Of a stretch of DNA of 64,000 bases, positions 34,950-43,942 are shown piece after piece. The stretch is taken from assembly GCF_002902845.1 (NCBI RefSeq), contig NZ_PPTF01000030.1, positions 1-64,000 on the forward strand, given 5' to 3'. The position numbers and the translations under genes are program-made. The notes under the pieces were generated by a model that worked only from the letters and a program-made list of their open reading frames with translations, was not told the origin of the DNA and did not search any database. The stretch comes from Chromobacterium sinusclupearum. Lineage in GTDB: Bacteria > Pseudomonadota > Gammaproteobacteria > Burkholderiales > Chromobacteriaceae. How positions within the stretch are numbered: position 1 is the first letter of the stretch; the number at the start of each line of letters is the position of its first letter.

Positions 34950-35651
34950 ATGTGGACAGTGGAGATGCGCGGCGTCTGCAAGCATTACCAGTTGGATCAG
35001 ATCACGGTGCCGGCGCTGCAGGATGTGGCGCTGACCATCCGCCCAGGCGGTTTCACCGTATTGGCCGGTCCGTCCGGCAGCGGCAAGACCACATTGCTGA
35101 ACCTGATAGGCGGCGTGGATAGACCGGACGCGGGTTCCATCCTGGTGGCCGGGCAGGACATCGTTCACCTGGGCGACGACGCGCTCAGCGATTTCCGCGC
35201 CCGCCATATCGGTTTCATCTTTCAGAACTTCAACCTGCTGCCGGTGCTGTCGGCATGCGAGAACGTGGAATATCCGTTGATCTTGAACCGGGTGGCGGCG
35301 CCGGAGCGCAAGCGCCGAGTGAGCGAGTTGCTGGACGCGGTGGGACTGGCGGACAAGGCGCGCAACCGGCCCGGCCAATTGTCCGGCGGCCAGCGCCAGC
35401 GCGTGGCCATTGCCCGCGCGCTGGCGCATCGGCCGTCGCTGGTGCTGGCGGACGAACCCACCGCCAATCTGGATAGCCAGACCGGCGCGGCCATCCTGGG
35501 TCTGTTGCGCGATCTGCAGCGGCAATATCAGCTGACCGTGGTGTTTTCCTCGCACGACCCGCAGGTGATCGCCGCCGCGGACGACCGCTATCAGGTGCGC
35601 GACGGACGCGTCAGCCAGCTGCAGGCGCAAATCGAAAAGGAAATCGCATGA
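34950..35651 (+). CDS. ABC transporter ATP-binding protein (LolD/MacB type)
   Basis: 233-aa ATPase. Walker A GPSGSGKT lies at 40-47, Q-loop FIFQNFNLLP, signature LSGGQRQR (about 141-148), Walker B VLADEPTANLDS and the switch His in FSSHDP. It belongs to the MacB/LolD/FtsE class of mechanotransmitting ABC systems, which power extraction or export in the envelope instead of classical translocation. The start at 34950 has GAGGAGAG 5 bp upstream. First gene of a six-gene run to 40809; overlaps the permease by 4 bp. Confidence 0.92.
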   Translation: MWTVEMRGVCKHYQLDQITVPALQDVALTIRPGGFTVLAGPSGSGKTTLLNLIGGVDRPDAGSILVAGQDIVHLGDDALSDFRARHIGFIFQNFNLLPVLSACENVEYPLILNRVAAPERKRRVSELLDAVGLADKARNRPGQLSGGQRQRVAIARALAHRPSLVLADEPTANLDSQTGAAILGLLRDLQRQYQLTVVFSSHDPQVIAAADDRYQVRDGRVSQLQAQIEKEIA

Positions 35652-37024
35652 ATACCGTCAAACTGGCCTGGCGCAATCTCTTGCGCAATCGCCGCCGCAC
35701 CCTGGCCACGCTGGGCACCATGGTGGCGGGCGTGGTGGCGCTGCTGCTGTTCGGCGGCTACAACCGCACCGTGCAGTATGGCCTGCAAACCAGCTTTGTC
35801 CGCGGCATGGGGCATCTGCAGATCCAGCACCGCGACTTTTTCCTGTATGGCAGCGGCAATCCGGCGGCCTACGGCATCCGCGATTACCAGCGGGTGATGC
35901 GGGTGGTGCAAAACGACCCGGTATTGAAGCCGATGCTGACCGTGGCGACGCCCACGCTGTCGCTGGGCGGCATCGCCGGCCATTACGCCGCCGGCGCTTC
36001 GCGCACCGTGTTCGCCCAAGGCAGCGAGGTGGACGGCCAGAACCGGATGCGGCAGTGGGACGACTATCATTTTGGTGCCCCCGGCAAGCCGGCGGCGCTG
36101 ACCGGCAGCGCGCCCGACGCGGCGGTGATAGGCAAGGGCCTGGCGCGCGTGCTGCAGTTGTGCGACGCGCTGAAAATGGGCCACTGCGCGCCGCCTCCGC
36201 CAACAGTTGCCGCCGGCGCGGCCATGCCGACGGACCTGGCCGCGCTGTCCGCCTCCTCGCCGCAACCGAAGGCCGACGGCAGCATCGAGCTGCTGGCCGC
36301 CACCGCCAGCGGCGCGCCCAATGTGGCCCGGCTGCAGGTGGTGAAGGCGCAAAGCATGGGCGTGAAGGAGCTGGACGATATGTTCGTCAGCCTGCACCTG
36401 GCCCAGGCGCAGCGGCTGGTGTACGGCTCCGACGAGCCGCGCGTGACCGCCATCGCGCTGCAACTGCAGCACACCTACCAGATCCCGGCGGCGCGCGCGC
36501 GGTTGGCCCAGTTGTTCAACACTTCGCTGAAGGATCAGCCGCTGGCGGTGTATGACTTCAGCGAGCTGCAGCCGCAATACGGCCAGATCACCGGCATGTT
36601 CGGCACCATCTTCGGTTTCCTGTCCATTCTGATCGGCTGCGTCTCGCTGTTCACCATCGCCAACACCATGAATATGGTGGTGATGGAGCGCACGGTGGAG
36701 ATCGGCACGTTGCGGGCCATGGGCTTGCGCCGCGGGGGCATCCAGCGGCTATTCCTGTGCGAGGGCGTGATGCTGGGCGGCCTGGGCAGCGTCTGCGGCA
36801 TTGCGCTGTCCCTGCTGCTGGCGGCGCTGATCAACCACGCCGGGCTGACCTGGCTGCCGCCGGGTCAGGTGGACCCGGCGCCTATCTATGTCCGGCTGTG
36901 GGGCGAAAACGGCATGATGCTGGCCACCGCGCTGGGGCTGATGCTGATGGCCATGCTGTCCGCCTGGTGGCCGGCGCGCCGCGCCGCCCGCGCCGTGATC
37001 GTGGACGCGCTGCGCCATGCTTGA
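35648..37024 (+). CDS. ABC transporter permease, FtsX/MacB/LolE type
   Basis: 458-aa permease. One N-terminal membrane segment (about 19-41) is followed by a large periplasmic part (about 45-310) and three C-terminal segments of the FtsX domain (GTIFGFLSILIGCVSLFTI; MVVMERTVEIGTLRAMGLRR, the coupling helix; LGLMLMAMLSAWW). The topology is that of LolC/E and MacB. It works with the ATPase encoded just upstream. The periplasmic part has a low-complexity Ala/Pro stretch near residues 178-200. Confidence 0.9.
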   Translation: MNTVKLAWRNLLRNRRRTLATLGTMVAGVVALLLFGGYNRTVQYGLQTSFVRGMGHLQIQHRDFFLYGSGNPAAYGIRDYQRVMRVVQNDPVLKPMLTVATPTLSLGGIAGHYAAGASRTVFAQGSEVDGQNRMRQWDDYHFGAPGKPAALTGSAPDAAVIGKGLARVLQLCDALKMGHCAPPPPTVAAGAAMPTDLAALSASSPQPKADGSIELLAATASGAPNVARLQVVKAQSMGVKELDDMFVSLHLAQAQRLVYGSDEPRVTAIALQLQHTYQIPAARARLAQLFNTSLKDQPLAVYDFSELQPQYGQITGMFGTIFGFLSILIGCVSLFTIANTMNMVVMERTVEIGTLRAMGLRRGGIQRLFLCEGVMLGGLGSVCGIALSLLLAALINHAGLTWLPPGQVDPAPIYVRLWGENGMMLATALGLMLMAMLSAWWPARRAARAVIVDALRHA

Positions 37025-37034
37025 GGAAAAGAAG

Positions 37035-37802
37035 ATGAAAACGATGCTGATAGTCCTGACCTTTGCCCTGGCCGCTCCGTTTGCGCTGGCCGCGCCGGAC
37101 GCGCAGACCATACTGGCGGGCAGCGATGCGGTGCGCAATCCGGACAAGCCGTTCGGCCTGATCGTCTCGCTGGTCAGCTACAAGGACGGCCAGGAGAACG
37201 AGCGCAGCGCGCTGGCGGTGTACTCGCGCGCCGACCAGAACAGCGGCCAGTTTCGCAGCCTGCTGCGCTTTGTCAGCCCGGCGCGCGACGCCGGCAAGCT
37301 GATGCTGAAGAACGGCAACGATTTGTGGTTTTACGACCCGGCCAGCAAGGCCAGCGTGCCGATCTCGCCGCAGCAGCGCTTGCTGGGCCAGGCCTCCAAC
37401 GGCGACGTGGTGACGGTGAACCTGGCGCTGGACTACCGCGCGCGGCTGGACGGCGAGGAGGACATCCAGGATGGCGACCGCCAGCCCCGGCATTGCTACA
37501 AACTGCATCTGTCGGCCCGCAACGGCGGCGTCACTTACCACGCCATCGACCTGTGGCTCGACAAGGACGGCTACCGCAGCCGCAAGGCCAAGTTCTACTC
37601 GGAAAGCGGCAGCCTGCTGAAAACCGCCTACTATCGCGGGTATCAGCAGGTGTTGGGCCGCGAGCGGCCCACCGAGACGGTGATCATCGACGGCCTGAAC
37701 CCCAAGTGGGTGACGGTGATGCGCAACAGCGACTTCGCCTGGCGCGAGGTGCCGGAAGCCTGGCTGCAGCGCGACTATCTGCCGCGCTTCAGGGCGGAGT
37801 GA
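37035..37802 (+). CDS. LolA-like periplasmic outer-membrane lipoprotein-sorting protein
   Basis: 255-aa periplasmic carrier of the LolA-like superfamily. A signal peptide (about 1-19, ALA-A) is followed by SDAVRNPDKPF, SLLRFVSPARDAGKLMLKNGNDLWFYDPASK and DYRARLDGEED, the usual pattern of the lipoprotein-sorting-like family that has an incomplete beta-barrel with a lipid-binding groove. It probably carries a lipid or acyl chain from the ABC transporter to the outer-membrane protein encoded 3 bp downstream (inference). It is distinct from the housekeeping lolA. Confidence 0.87.
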   Translation: MKTMLIVLTFALAAPFALAAPDAQTILAGSDAVRNPDKPFGLIVSLVSYKDGQENERSALAVYSRADQNSGQFRSLLRFVSPARDAGKLMLKNGNDLWFYDPASKASVPISPQQRLLGQASNGDVVTVNLALDYRARLDGEEDIQDGDRQPRHCYKLHLSARNGGVTYHAIDLWLDKDGYRSRKAKFYSESGSLLKTAYYRGYQQVLGRERPTETVIIDGLNPKWVTVMRNSDFAWREVPEAWLQRDYLPRFRAE

Positions 37803-37805
37803 GCG

Positions 37806-39029
37806 ATGCGCGCCTGGTTGATGCTGGTCTTGGCGGCGCTGCCGGCGGCGGCCTGGGCCGATGACGACGCGGCGGCGCTGCAACTGGCGGACCAAACGCC
37901 GGCGATGAGCGACAAGCCGCGCGACCTGAAGCTGCTGTTCGAATCCGCCGCCATCGTCAACCAGGCGATGCCGGACGCGCAGCGGCTGTCCTTCGATCTG
38001 CGTTGGGATGGCCGGTTGAGCCCGGACTGGCGCGCGGTGTTTTCGGATCGCCTCGATCAGAGCTTCGTCAATTCGCCGCAGCGCGCGCACGGTGTCAACA
38101 CGCTGCGCGAAGCCTACCTGAGCCGGGAATTCGGCGATCAGAACCTGCTGGACATCGGCCGCGTCAACACCCGATACGGCGTGGGCGTGGGCTATAACCC
38201 GACTGATTTTCTGGGCGAGGGCACGGTGCGCTCGGTGGTGTCGGCAGACCAGGAAAGCCTGCGCGAAAACCGGCTGGGCAACGCCATGCTGCGCTGGCAA
38301 AAACTGTGGGATAGGGCCTCGCTGACCGGGATCTGGTCGCCCAAGCTGGCCGATGCCCCCAGCGGCAACGGCCTGAGCGCGGACTGGGGCGCGAGCAACC
38401 CCAGGGAGCGGATGTTGCTGGCTTTCAGTTATCAATTTTCCGAAAGCTGGAACCCGCAATGGCTAGCGTTCCGCCAGCAGGGCGGCTCGCCGCAGCTCGG
38501 ATTCAATCTCAGCCATGTGCTGACCGACTCCACCGTCGCTTACGTCGAATGGGCCGGCGGGCAGGCAGACAGCGATTGGCGGCGCTGGCTGGGTGAGGAG
38601 GCCGGCGGCTGGCGCAACCGGCTGGCGCTGGGCAGCACCTGGACCGGCGCCAGCAAGCTGAGCTTGACGCTCGAGGGCCAGTACGACGGCGCGGCGCCGG
38701 AGGCGGCCGATTGGGACCGTCTGCGGCAAAGCCCGTTCTATGGGTCTTATCGCCAGAGCATGGCAAACTCGACCTCGCTGTTGACGCGGCGGGCGGCCCT
38801 GTTGCGCGCCAGCTGGCAGGACGCGCTGGTGGACAGCCTGGACCTGACCGCGATGCGGCAGACCAGCCTGGTGGACCATAGCGGCATGAACTGGGCGGAG
38901 GCGCGCTACCATTGGCCCCATGTCGATCTGGCCTTGCAGTGGCAGCGATTCGACGGCGGAGCGCTGACCCACTATGGCGCGGCGATGCCGCAGCAGAGTT
39001 GGCAGCTGGTGTTTGATTATTTTTATTGA
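37806..39029 (+). CDS. Outer-membrane beta-barrel protein of the ABC/LolA-like operon
   Basis: 407-aa predicted outer-membrane protein with a signal peptide (about 1-19, AWA-D), alternating hydrophobic/polar strands with many W, Y and R residues, and a C-terminal LVFDYFY ending in an aromatic residue as the BAM signal requires. Motifs such as DIGRVNTRYGVGVGYNPTDFLGEG recall the porin-like proteins found beside LolA-like carriers. I do not recognise a named family. It is 3 bp after the LolA-like gene and 9 bp before the kinase gene. Confidence 0.78.
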   Translation: MRAWLMLVLAALPAAAWADDDAAALQLADQTPAMSDKPRDLKLLFESAAIVNQAMPDAQRLSFDLRWDGRLSPDWRAVFSDRLDQSFVNSPQRAHGVNTLREAYLSREFGDQNLLDIGRVNTRYGVGVGYNPTDFLGEGTVRSVVSADQESLRENRLGNAMLRWQKLWDRASLTGIWSPKLADAPSGNGLSADWGASNPRERMLLAFSYQFSESWNPQWLAFRQQGGSPQLGFNLSHVLTDSTVAYVEWAGGQADSDWRRWLGEEAGGWRNRLALGSTWTGASKLSLTLEGQYDGAAPEAADWDRLRQSPFYGSYRQSMANSTSLLTRRAALLRASWQDALVDSLDLTAMRQTSLVDHSGMNWAEARYHWPHVDLALQWQRFDGGALTHYGAAMPQQSWQLVFDYFY

Positions 39030-39038
39030 GGCCTAATC

Positions 39039-40058
39039 ATGAATGCATTCCAGCGCTGGTCCGGCGTACTTCAGGAGTTTGCCGTCTGCAGCGGCATCAA
39101 TCTGGCCATCGCTTTGTTCTTTTCCTCCCTGGGCGGCTGGGGCCGGCTATACGACAACGTGCTGATTTCGTTTTGCATAGGCTATAGCTGCTGGTTGAGC
39201 GGCAGCGTGCTGGGCCGGCTCAAGCTGAATCGCGCGCTGGTCTATGTCTTGGTGCTGCTGTTCAGTGTGCCGTTCGGCTTCAAGCTGGCGGCCTGGCTGG
39301 GCGCATTCGATGTGTTGGCGCTAGCTTTGCGCGTGCCGGAGCGCGCGTATCTGTTTCTTGTGCCGACCTTGCTGGTGGCGATGTTCGCCATGACACTGAG
39401 CCTGCTGTACTACCGTTCTCAGGCGCTGGCCGGCGAGCTGGAGGCCACGCGCCGGCGCGAGGCGGAAAGCCGCGAGGCGCAGACGGCGGCGCAGCTGGCC
39501 ATGCTGCAGGCGCAGATCGAGCCGCATTTCCTGTTCAACACCCTGGCCAATGTGCAAAGCCTGATCGAGACCGATCCGCCGCGCGCAAGCCGCATGCTCG
39601 GCTATTTGAATACCTATCTGCGCGGCAGCCTGGCGCGCAGCCGCAGCGCAAGCGGCACGCTGGGCCAGGAGCTGGACATGGTGGGCGCGCTGTTGGACAT
39701 CGCCGCCATCCGCATGGGCGAGCGGCTGCGGGTCAGCGTGGAGGTGGCGGAGGAGCTGAAGGCGCTGCCGCTGCCGCCCTTGCTGCTGCAGCCTCTGGTG
39801 GAGAATGCGCTGAAGCATGGGTTGGAACCCAGCGTGGCCGGCGGCGAAATCGTTATCCGCGCCGAGCGGCAGGACGGCTCGCTCCACTTGATGGTGCGCG
39901 ACAGCGGGGTCGGCATCGCCGAAGCGGCCCCGGCCGGAGTGGGGCTGGCCAATATCCGCGAACGGCTGGCGGCGCTGTACGGCCCGGCGGCGCAGCTGCG
40001 CTTGTCGCCGGGGCAGCCGCGCGGCATGCTGGCCGAGCTGGTCTTGCCGATTGCATAA
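39039..40058 (+). CDS. LytS/YehU-family sensor histidine kinase
   Basis: 339-aa inner-membrane kinase: four hydrophobic segments (about 15-125), a short coiled-coil, then the His_kinase domain with His163 in QIEPHFLFNTLANVQ, an N-box LVENALKHGLE and a G-box GVGLANIRERL. No extra sensory domain is attached, so the signal is probably read in the membrane. It pairs with the LytTR regulator gene that follows after 28 bp. Confidence 0.92.
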   Translation: MNAFQRWSGVLQEFAVCSGINLAIALFFSSLGGWGRLYDNVLISFCIGYSCWLSGSVLGRLKLNRALVYVLVLLFSVPFGFKLAAWLGAFDVLALALRVPERAYLFLVPTLLVAMFAMTLSLLYYRSQALAGELEATRRREAESREAQTAAQLAMLQAQIEPHFLFNTLANVQSLIETDPPRASRMLGYLNTYLRGSLARSRSASGTLGQELDMVGALLDIAAIRMGERLRVSVEVAEELKALPLPPLLLQPLVENALKHGLEPSVAGGEIVIRAERQDGSLHLMVRDSGVGIAEAAPAGVGLANIRERLAALYGPAAQLRLSPGQPRGMLAELVLPIA

Positions 40059-40086
40059 TGAATGGCGCATTGCCCTAGGAAAACCC

Positions 40087-40809
40087 ATGCTCACCGCCCT
40101 GATCGCCGACGATGAACCGCTGCTGGCCGCCGCGCTGCAATCCGCCTTGTCCAGATTGTGGCCGCAGTTGGCGATTCTGGCCGTGGTTCATGATGGCGCG
40201 TCGGCGCTGGCCGAGATCAACCGGCAGCGGCCGGACTTTGCCTTCCTCGACATCCGCATGCCCGGCCTGGATGGCATGGCGGTGGCCAGGAGCGTCAGCG
40301 GTTGCCGGGTGGTGTTCGTCACCGCCTATGACGAATACGCCTTGCAGGCTTTCGACGCGGCGGCGCTGGACTACCTGCTCAAGCCCATCGACGACGCCCG
40401 GTTGTTGCGCTGCATCAGCCGGCTGCAGCAGGCCGCGCCGCTGGTTCAGCCCATCGCGGCGGCGCCGGCCGAGGCGCAGCCGGCATACCTGAGCTGGATC
40501 ACCGCTGGTCTGGGCAACAGCAAGCGCTTGATTGCGGTGGATGAAGTGCAGTATTTCAAAGCCTGCGACAAGTACACGGAGCTGGCGCTGGCCGGCGAGA
40601 CACAGCTGATCCGCACGCCGCTGAAGGAGCTGGCGGCGCGGCTGGACCCAAGGCAGTTTGCCCAAATCCACCGCGGGCTGATCGTGCGGCTGGCGGCGGT
40701 GCAGGGCATAGAGCAGGACTTGCTGGGCCGCAGCTTTGTGCTGTTGAAACACGGCGGCGACAAGCTGCCGCTGAGCCGCAGCTTCGCCGCGCAATTCAAG
40801 GCCATGTAG
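40087..40809 (+). CDS. LytTR-family response regulator
   Basis: 240-aa regulator. The receiver domain (1-120) has acidic pocket DDE at 8-10, phospho-Asp55 in FLDIRMPG, and the switch Thr and Lys (VTAYDEYAL, LKPID). A LytTR DNA-binding domain (about 140-240) has KRLIAVDEVQYFKACDKYTEL and FAQIHRGLIVRL. The start at 40087 follows AGGAAAA; an upstream ATG at 40051 lies inside the kinase gene. Probably controls its own operon (inference). Confidence 0.92.
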   Translation: MLTALIADDEPLLAAALQSALSRLWPQLAILAVVHDGASALAEINRQRPDFAFLDIRMPGLDGMAVARSVSGCRVVFVTAYDEYALQAFDAAALDYLLKPIDDARLLRCISRLQQAAPLVQPIAAAPAEAQPAYLSWITAGLGNSKRLIAVDEVQYFKACDKYTELALAGETQLIRTPLKELAARLDPRQFAQIHRGLIVRLAAVQGIEQDLLGRSFVLLKHGGDKLPLSRSFAAQFKAM

Positions 40810-40810
40810 G

Positions 40811-40842
40811 GCGGAAGCCCGGCTTTGCCGGGCGTTCCGCCG
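40811..40842 (+). other. GC-rich hairpin after the regulator gene
   Basis: GGCGGAA-GCCCGGC and GCCGGGC-G-TTCCGCC can pair into a 14-bp stem with a one-base bulge, directly after the stop codon. No T-tract follows, so it may stabilise the mRNA 3' end or act as a weak terminator. Confidence 0.5.
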
Positions 40843-40983
40843 TTGCCAGGGTGGGCGGCTTGATGCTCGGCAGGCGGCATGGCAGCGCTGAGCTGCCGAC
40901 CCGCCGTGCCATCGATAAGGCGCTGCGGATGGCGATGAACTACGCTGACAGCATACTCAGCTCAAAATCAGAAAGCACGCGCG

Positions 40984-42651
40984 ATGTCCGCCCTCGTTTT
41001 CCGCCCCCGCCTGCTCGATACCCTTCGTCACTACAATGCCAAGCAACTGCGGGCCGACCTGATGGCCGGCGTCACCGTCGGCATCGTCGCGCTGCCGCTG
41101 GCGATGGCGTTCGCGATAGCCAGCGGCGTGCCGCCGCAGGCCGGCATCGTCACCGCCATCATCGCCGGCGCGCTGGCGGCCGCGCTGGGCGGCACCCGGC
41201 TGTGCGTCACCGGTCCCACCGGCGCCTTCATCGTGATCCTGTATGGCATCGTCAGCCGCTACGGCGTGGCCAATCTGCTGATCTGCACCTTCATGGCGGG
41301 GATCATGCTGGTGCTGATGGGGGTGTTTCGGCTGGGGCAAGTGATACGTTTCTTTCCCATGCCGCTGATCACCGGCTTCACCAACGGCATCGCGGTATTG
41401 ATCTTTCTGACCCAGTTGAAGGACTTTTTCGGCCTGCCCATCGCCAAGATGCCGTCCGGCTTTTTCGCCGTGATGGTGACGCTGCGCGCGCATTTTTCCG
41501 GCCTGGATGGGCCGACTACGCTGCTGTCGTCGAGCCTGCTGCTGCTGATTCTGCTATGGCCTAAGCGCTTGAACCGGCTGCTGCCGTCGCCCTTTGTCGC
41601 CCTGGTGCTGGCCACGCTGGCGACCGTATTGTTCGATTTGCCGGTGGCGACGCTGGGCAGCCGCTTCGGCGGCATTCCGCAAGGGCTGCCGTCGCCGGCC
41701 GGACTGGACCTGAACCCTGTCCATCTGTCCGATTTGCTGGCGCCGGCGTTCACCATCGCCCTGCTCGGCGCGATCGAATCCCTGCTGTGCGCGGTGGTGG
41801 TGGATAGCCTCACCGCCGACAAGCACGACGCCAATCAGGAGCTGATAGGGCAGGGCATCGCCAATATGGTGGTGCCGTTCTTCGGCGGCATTCCGGCCAC
41901 CGGCGCGGTGGTGCGTTCGGTCACCAATATCGGCAATGGCGCGCGCACGCCGCTGGCGGCGGTGTTCCATGCCGCGCTGTTGCTTATGGTGCTGCTGTTG
42001 GCCGCGCCGCTGGCCGCCCATGTGCCGCTGGCGTCGCTGGCGGCGATTCTGGTGTCGGTGGCGCTGAAGATGGGCGACTGGGACATCCGCAAGGCGCGGC
42101 AGTTTCCGCCGCACGACACCTTGGTGCTGCTGGTGACCTTCGCGTTGACGGTCGCTTTCGATCTCACCGTGGCAGTGGAAATCGGCCTGCTGCTGGCCGC
42201 GGTGTTCTTCATCCGCAGCATGGCCAGCCATACCGCCATCCATCAGCTGTTGCCGGAGCATGCGCAACTGTTCGAGCGCCACAGCATCGCCGGCAAGAGC
42301 GTGCCGGACGGCTGCGCGGCCTTCCGCATCGAGGGCGCGCTGTTTTTCGGCGCGGCGGACAGCGTGGACATCATCCTGAAGGAAGCACCGCGTGCGCGTG
42401 TGATCATCCTGCAGCTGCATAGGCTGGTTCTGCTCGACACCTCCGGCCTGTTGGCGCTGGAAGCCCTGCGCGCGCGGCTGGCGGAGCAGGGCAAGACGCT
42501 GATCCTGTGCGGCGCGACGGATGAGGTGATGGACATGCTGGAGGGCTCCCGGCTGATGGAGCGCTTGGGCGAGGATAATCTGCAGCCCGATCTGGCCGCT
42601 GCCTTGCAGCGCGCGGAGGAGGTGCTGACCGATGGCGTGGTGTGGGCTTAG
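40984..42651 (+). CDS. SulP-family anion transporter with STAS domain
   Basis: 555-aa inner-membrane transporter. Ten or more hydrophobic segments (about 25-420) with the SulP signature region GVTVGIVALPLAMAFAIASG and GPTGAFIVILYGI are followed by a cytoplasmic STAS domain (about 440-545: AFRIEGALFFGAADSV, LHRLVLLDTSGLLAL). Family substrates are sulfate, bicarbonate, or C4-dicarboxylates; sequence and context do not decide. No carbonic anhydrase is fused or adjacent. Confidence 0.92.
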   Translation: MSALVFRPRLLDTLRHYNAKQLRADLMAGVTVGIVALPLAMAFAIASGVPPQAGIVTAIIAGALAAALGGTRLCVTGPTGAFIVILYGIVSRYGVANLLICTFMAGIMLVLMGVFRLGQVIRFFPMPLITGFTNGIAVLIFLTQLKDFFGLPIAKMPSGFFAVMVTLRAHFSGLDGPTTLLSSSLLLLILLWPKRLNRLLPSPFVALVLATLATVLFDLPVATLGSRFGGIPQGLPSPAGLDLNPVHLSDLLAPAFTIALLGAIESLLCAVVVDSLTADKHDANQELIGQGIANMVVPFFGGIPATGAVVRSVTNIGNGARTPLAAVFHAALLLMVLLLAAPLAAHVPLASLAAILVSVALKMGDWDIRKARQFPPHDTLVLLVTFALTVAFDLTVAVEIGLLLAAVFFIRSMASHTAIHQLLPEHAQLFERHSIAGKSVPDGCAAFRIEGALFFGAADSVDIILKEAPRARVIILQLHRLVLLDTSGLLALEALRARLAEQGKTLILCGATDEVMDMLEGSRLMERLGEDNLQPDLAAALQRAEEVLTDGVVWA

Positions 42652-42733
42652 CGGCGGTTAGCCATCTTGATGGTTTTGAATCCGTTGCGCGGATAGCTGC
42701 TTTCATTGCCGGAGCTGCCCAGCGGGCGGGGGA

Positions 42734-42760
42734 GGGATATTGATTTGGTCCAAATATCCC
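42734..42760. terminator. Interrupted palindrome between convergent genes
   Basis: GGGATATT and AATATCCC (42734-42741, 42753-42760) flank a TTTGG/CCAAA core. It lies 18 bp past the end of the leftward gene and could end either transcript. Confidence 0.4.
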
Positions 42761-42778
42761 GGCCCGGCGCGCGTACGA

Positions 42779-43531
42779 TCAGCGGTTTTTCTTCTGCTTG
42801 CGCAGTTTCAGCCAGCGCGCCACCGCATGTCCCACCGCCAGCGGCGATAGGGGCATCAGCGCCAGCAGCCCGTGGCCGTCGCGGTAGCCGGGGTTGACGC
42901 TGACGAAGAAGCGGTCGGACGGTTTGGCGGAATTCTGCCAGTACTGGTGATCGTCCTTGCCATCGCGGGTGAGGATGCCGACGTTGGCGATGTAGGGCCT
43001 TTCCGGCGAAACCGGCGTCAGTTGGAAACTGGAGAACAATTCGTAGGCCTTGGCTGCCAGCGGGTGGCTGTCATCATGGCCCGGCGCCGGCCACATGCGG
43101 TGGGCGAACTTGTGCATGACCGCGTAGCTGGATGGGTGCAGCATCACTCCGAAGAAATACAGGGGCCGCAGCGGATGGCTCAGCCAATGGCGCATGATCT
43201 GGCTCGCCAGGAAGGCGAAGTTGCTGTTCTTGCCGCGGTAGGCTTTGAGCAGGCCGGACTGCACGCGCAACACGCTGCAGGTGCGGCCGCCTATCTGGCG
43301 TCGGAAGCGGTGCATCGCGCAGTAGCCCACCAGTTGTCCTTCGAGGTTCCGGTGTAGCAGCAGGCTGCTGTGCTCGGACGGCGGCGAGATGACCATGGCC
43401 TTGAAGCCGGCGTAGTCGATGCCGGCGAAGATGGTGTCGTGAAGCCGGAACAGCTCGCGGGACAGATCTTCCCGTTGTTCCGGCGTCAGCTTGCCGGGGA
43501 GGATGCGGATTGAGTGAACGATGTCTGCCAT
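42779..43531 (-). CDS. Hypothetical protein, possibly GNAT-like
   Basis: 250-aa soluble protein without a confident family. Residues 50-130 (LLLHRNLEGQLVGYCAMHRF, then SVLRVQSGLLKAYRGKNSNFAFLA) resemble the central strands and pyrophosphate-binding loop region of a GNAT acyltransferase, and a basic tail LKLRKQKKNR ends the protein. A catalytic role is not proven. Single gene; it starts 32 bp before an AT-rich stretch that probably holds its promoter. Confidence 0.72.
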   Translation of the reverse strand: MADIVHSIRILPGKLTPEQREDLSRELFRLHDTIFAGIDYAGFKAMVISPPSEHSSLLLHRNLEGQLVGYCAMHRFRRQIGGRTCSVLRVQSGLLKAYRGKNSNFAFLASQIMRHWLSHPLRPLYFFGVMLHPSSYAVMHKFAHRMWPAPGHDDSHPLAAKAYELFSSFQLTPVSPERPYIANVGILTRDGKDDHQYWQNSAKPSDRFFVSVNPGYRDGHGLLALMPLSPLAVGHAVARWLKLRKQKKNR

Positions 43532-43832
43532 TTCATTTCCTTGTGCAATGCAGCAATGAATTGGCGGCGATGTTAGAAAAGCCGGCGGCGGGCGGCTACT
43601 GGCCTTTCTGTATATGATTTTGACATTTTTATTTTACAAATAAAATGCGCTTTGTCTTTCATGCGCTTATGAAACGACTGTATGGTTTTTGTGAAGCAGG
43701 CCGGACGGTCCGGCCTTCTTCCTCCTGTCCGATAGGCCGGCCGATGGGTTCCAGACGGCAGAACGGCATGCCGCGCCAAGCGACATGCCGTTCTGTTTCT
43801 ACATGGCGCCTCTCAGGCGCCTGACACTGCGA
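43532..43832. other. Region between cydX and the hypothetical gene
   Basis: About 300 bp. An AT-rich segment at 43610-43690 is likely the promoter area of the leftward gene. Two hairpins lie at 43699-43715 (7-bp stem) and 43759-43795 (12-bp stem). No gene is recognised. Confidence 0.55.
43759..43795 (-). terminator. Hairpin downstream of the cyd operon
   Basis: Perfect 12-bp stem CAGAACGGCATG/CATGCCGTTCTG with a 13-nt loop, 38 bp after the cydX stop. There is no U-tract on the operon strand. Confidence 0.45.
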
Positions 43833-43928
43833 TCAGTCGTCGTGATGCAGGTTTTCCTCGATCACGGCGTTGATCACGCCCATGGCGACCGCCAGCGGCA
43901 GTCCCAGCATCCAGGCGAAGTACCACAT
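43833..43928 (-). CDS. cydX: Cytochrome bd oxidase small subunit CydX
   Basis: 31-aa single-span membrane peptide (MWYFAWMLGLPLA..., then GVINAVIEEN) matching the CydX pattern of an aromatic start, one helix and a Glu near the C-terminal end. CydX stabilises the haems of the CydAB complex. AAGGAGAC lies 5 bp before its ATG, and it follows cydB by 14 bp. Confidence 0.9.
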   Translation of the reverse strand: MWYFAWMLGLPLAVAMGVINAVIEENLHHDD

Positions 43929-43942
43929 GGTTTGTCTCCTTG

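Noticed and set aside
43573..43779. A 68-codon minus-strand frame between cydX and the GNAT-like gene
   Set aside because: It lies over AT-rich promoter-like DNA and a hairpin; the translation has no features of a real protein.
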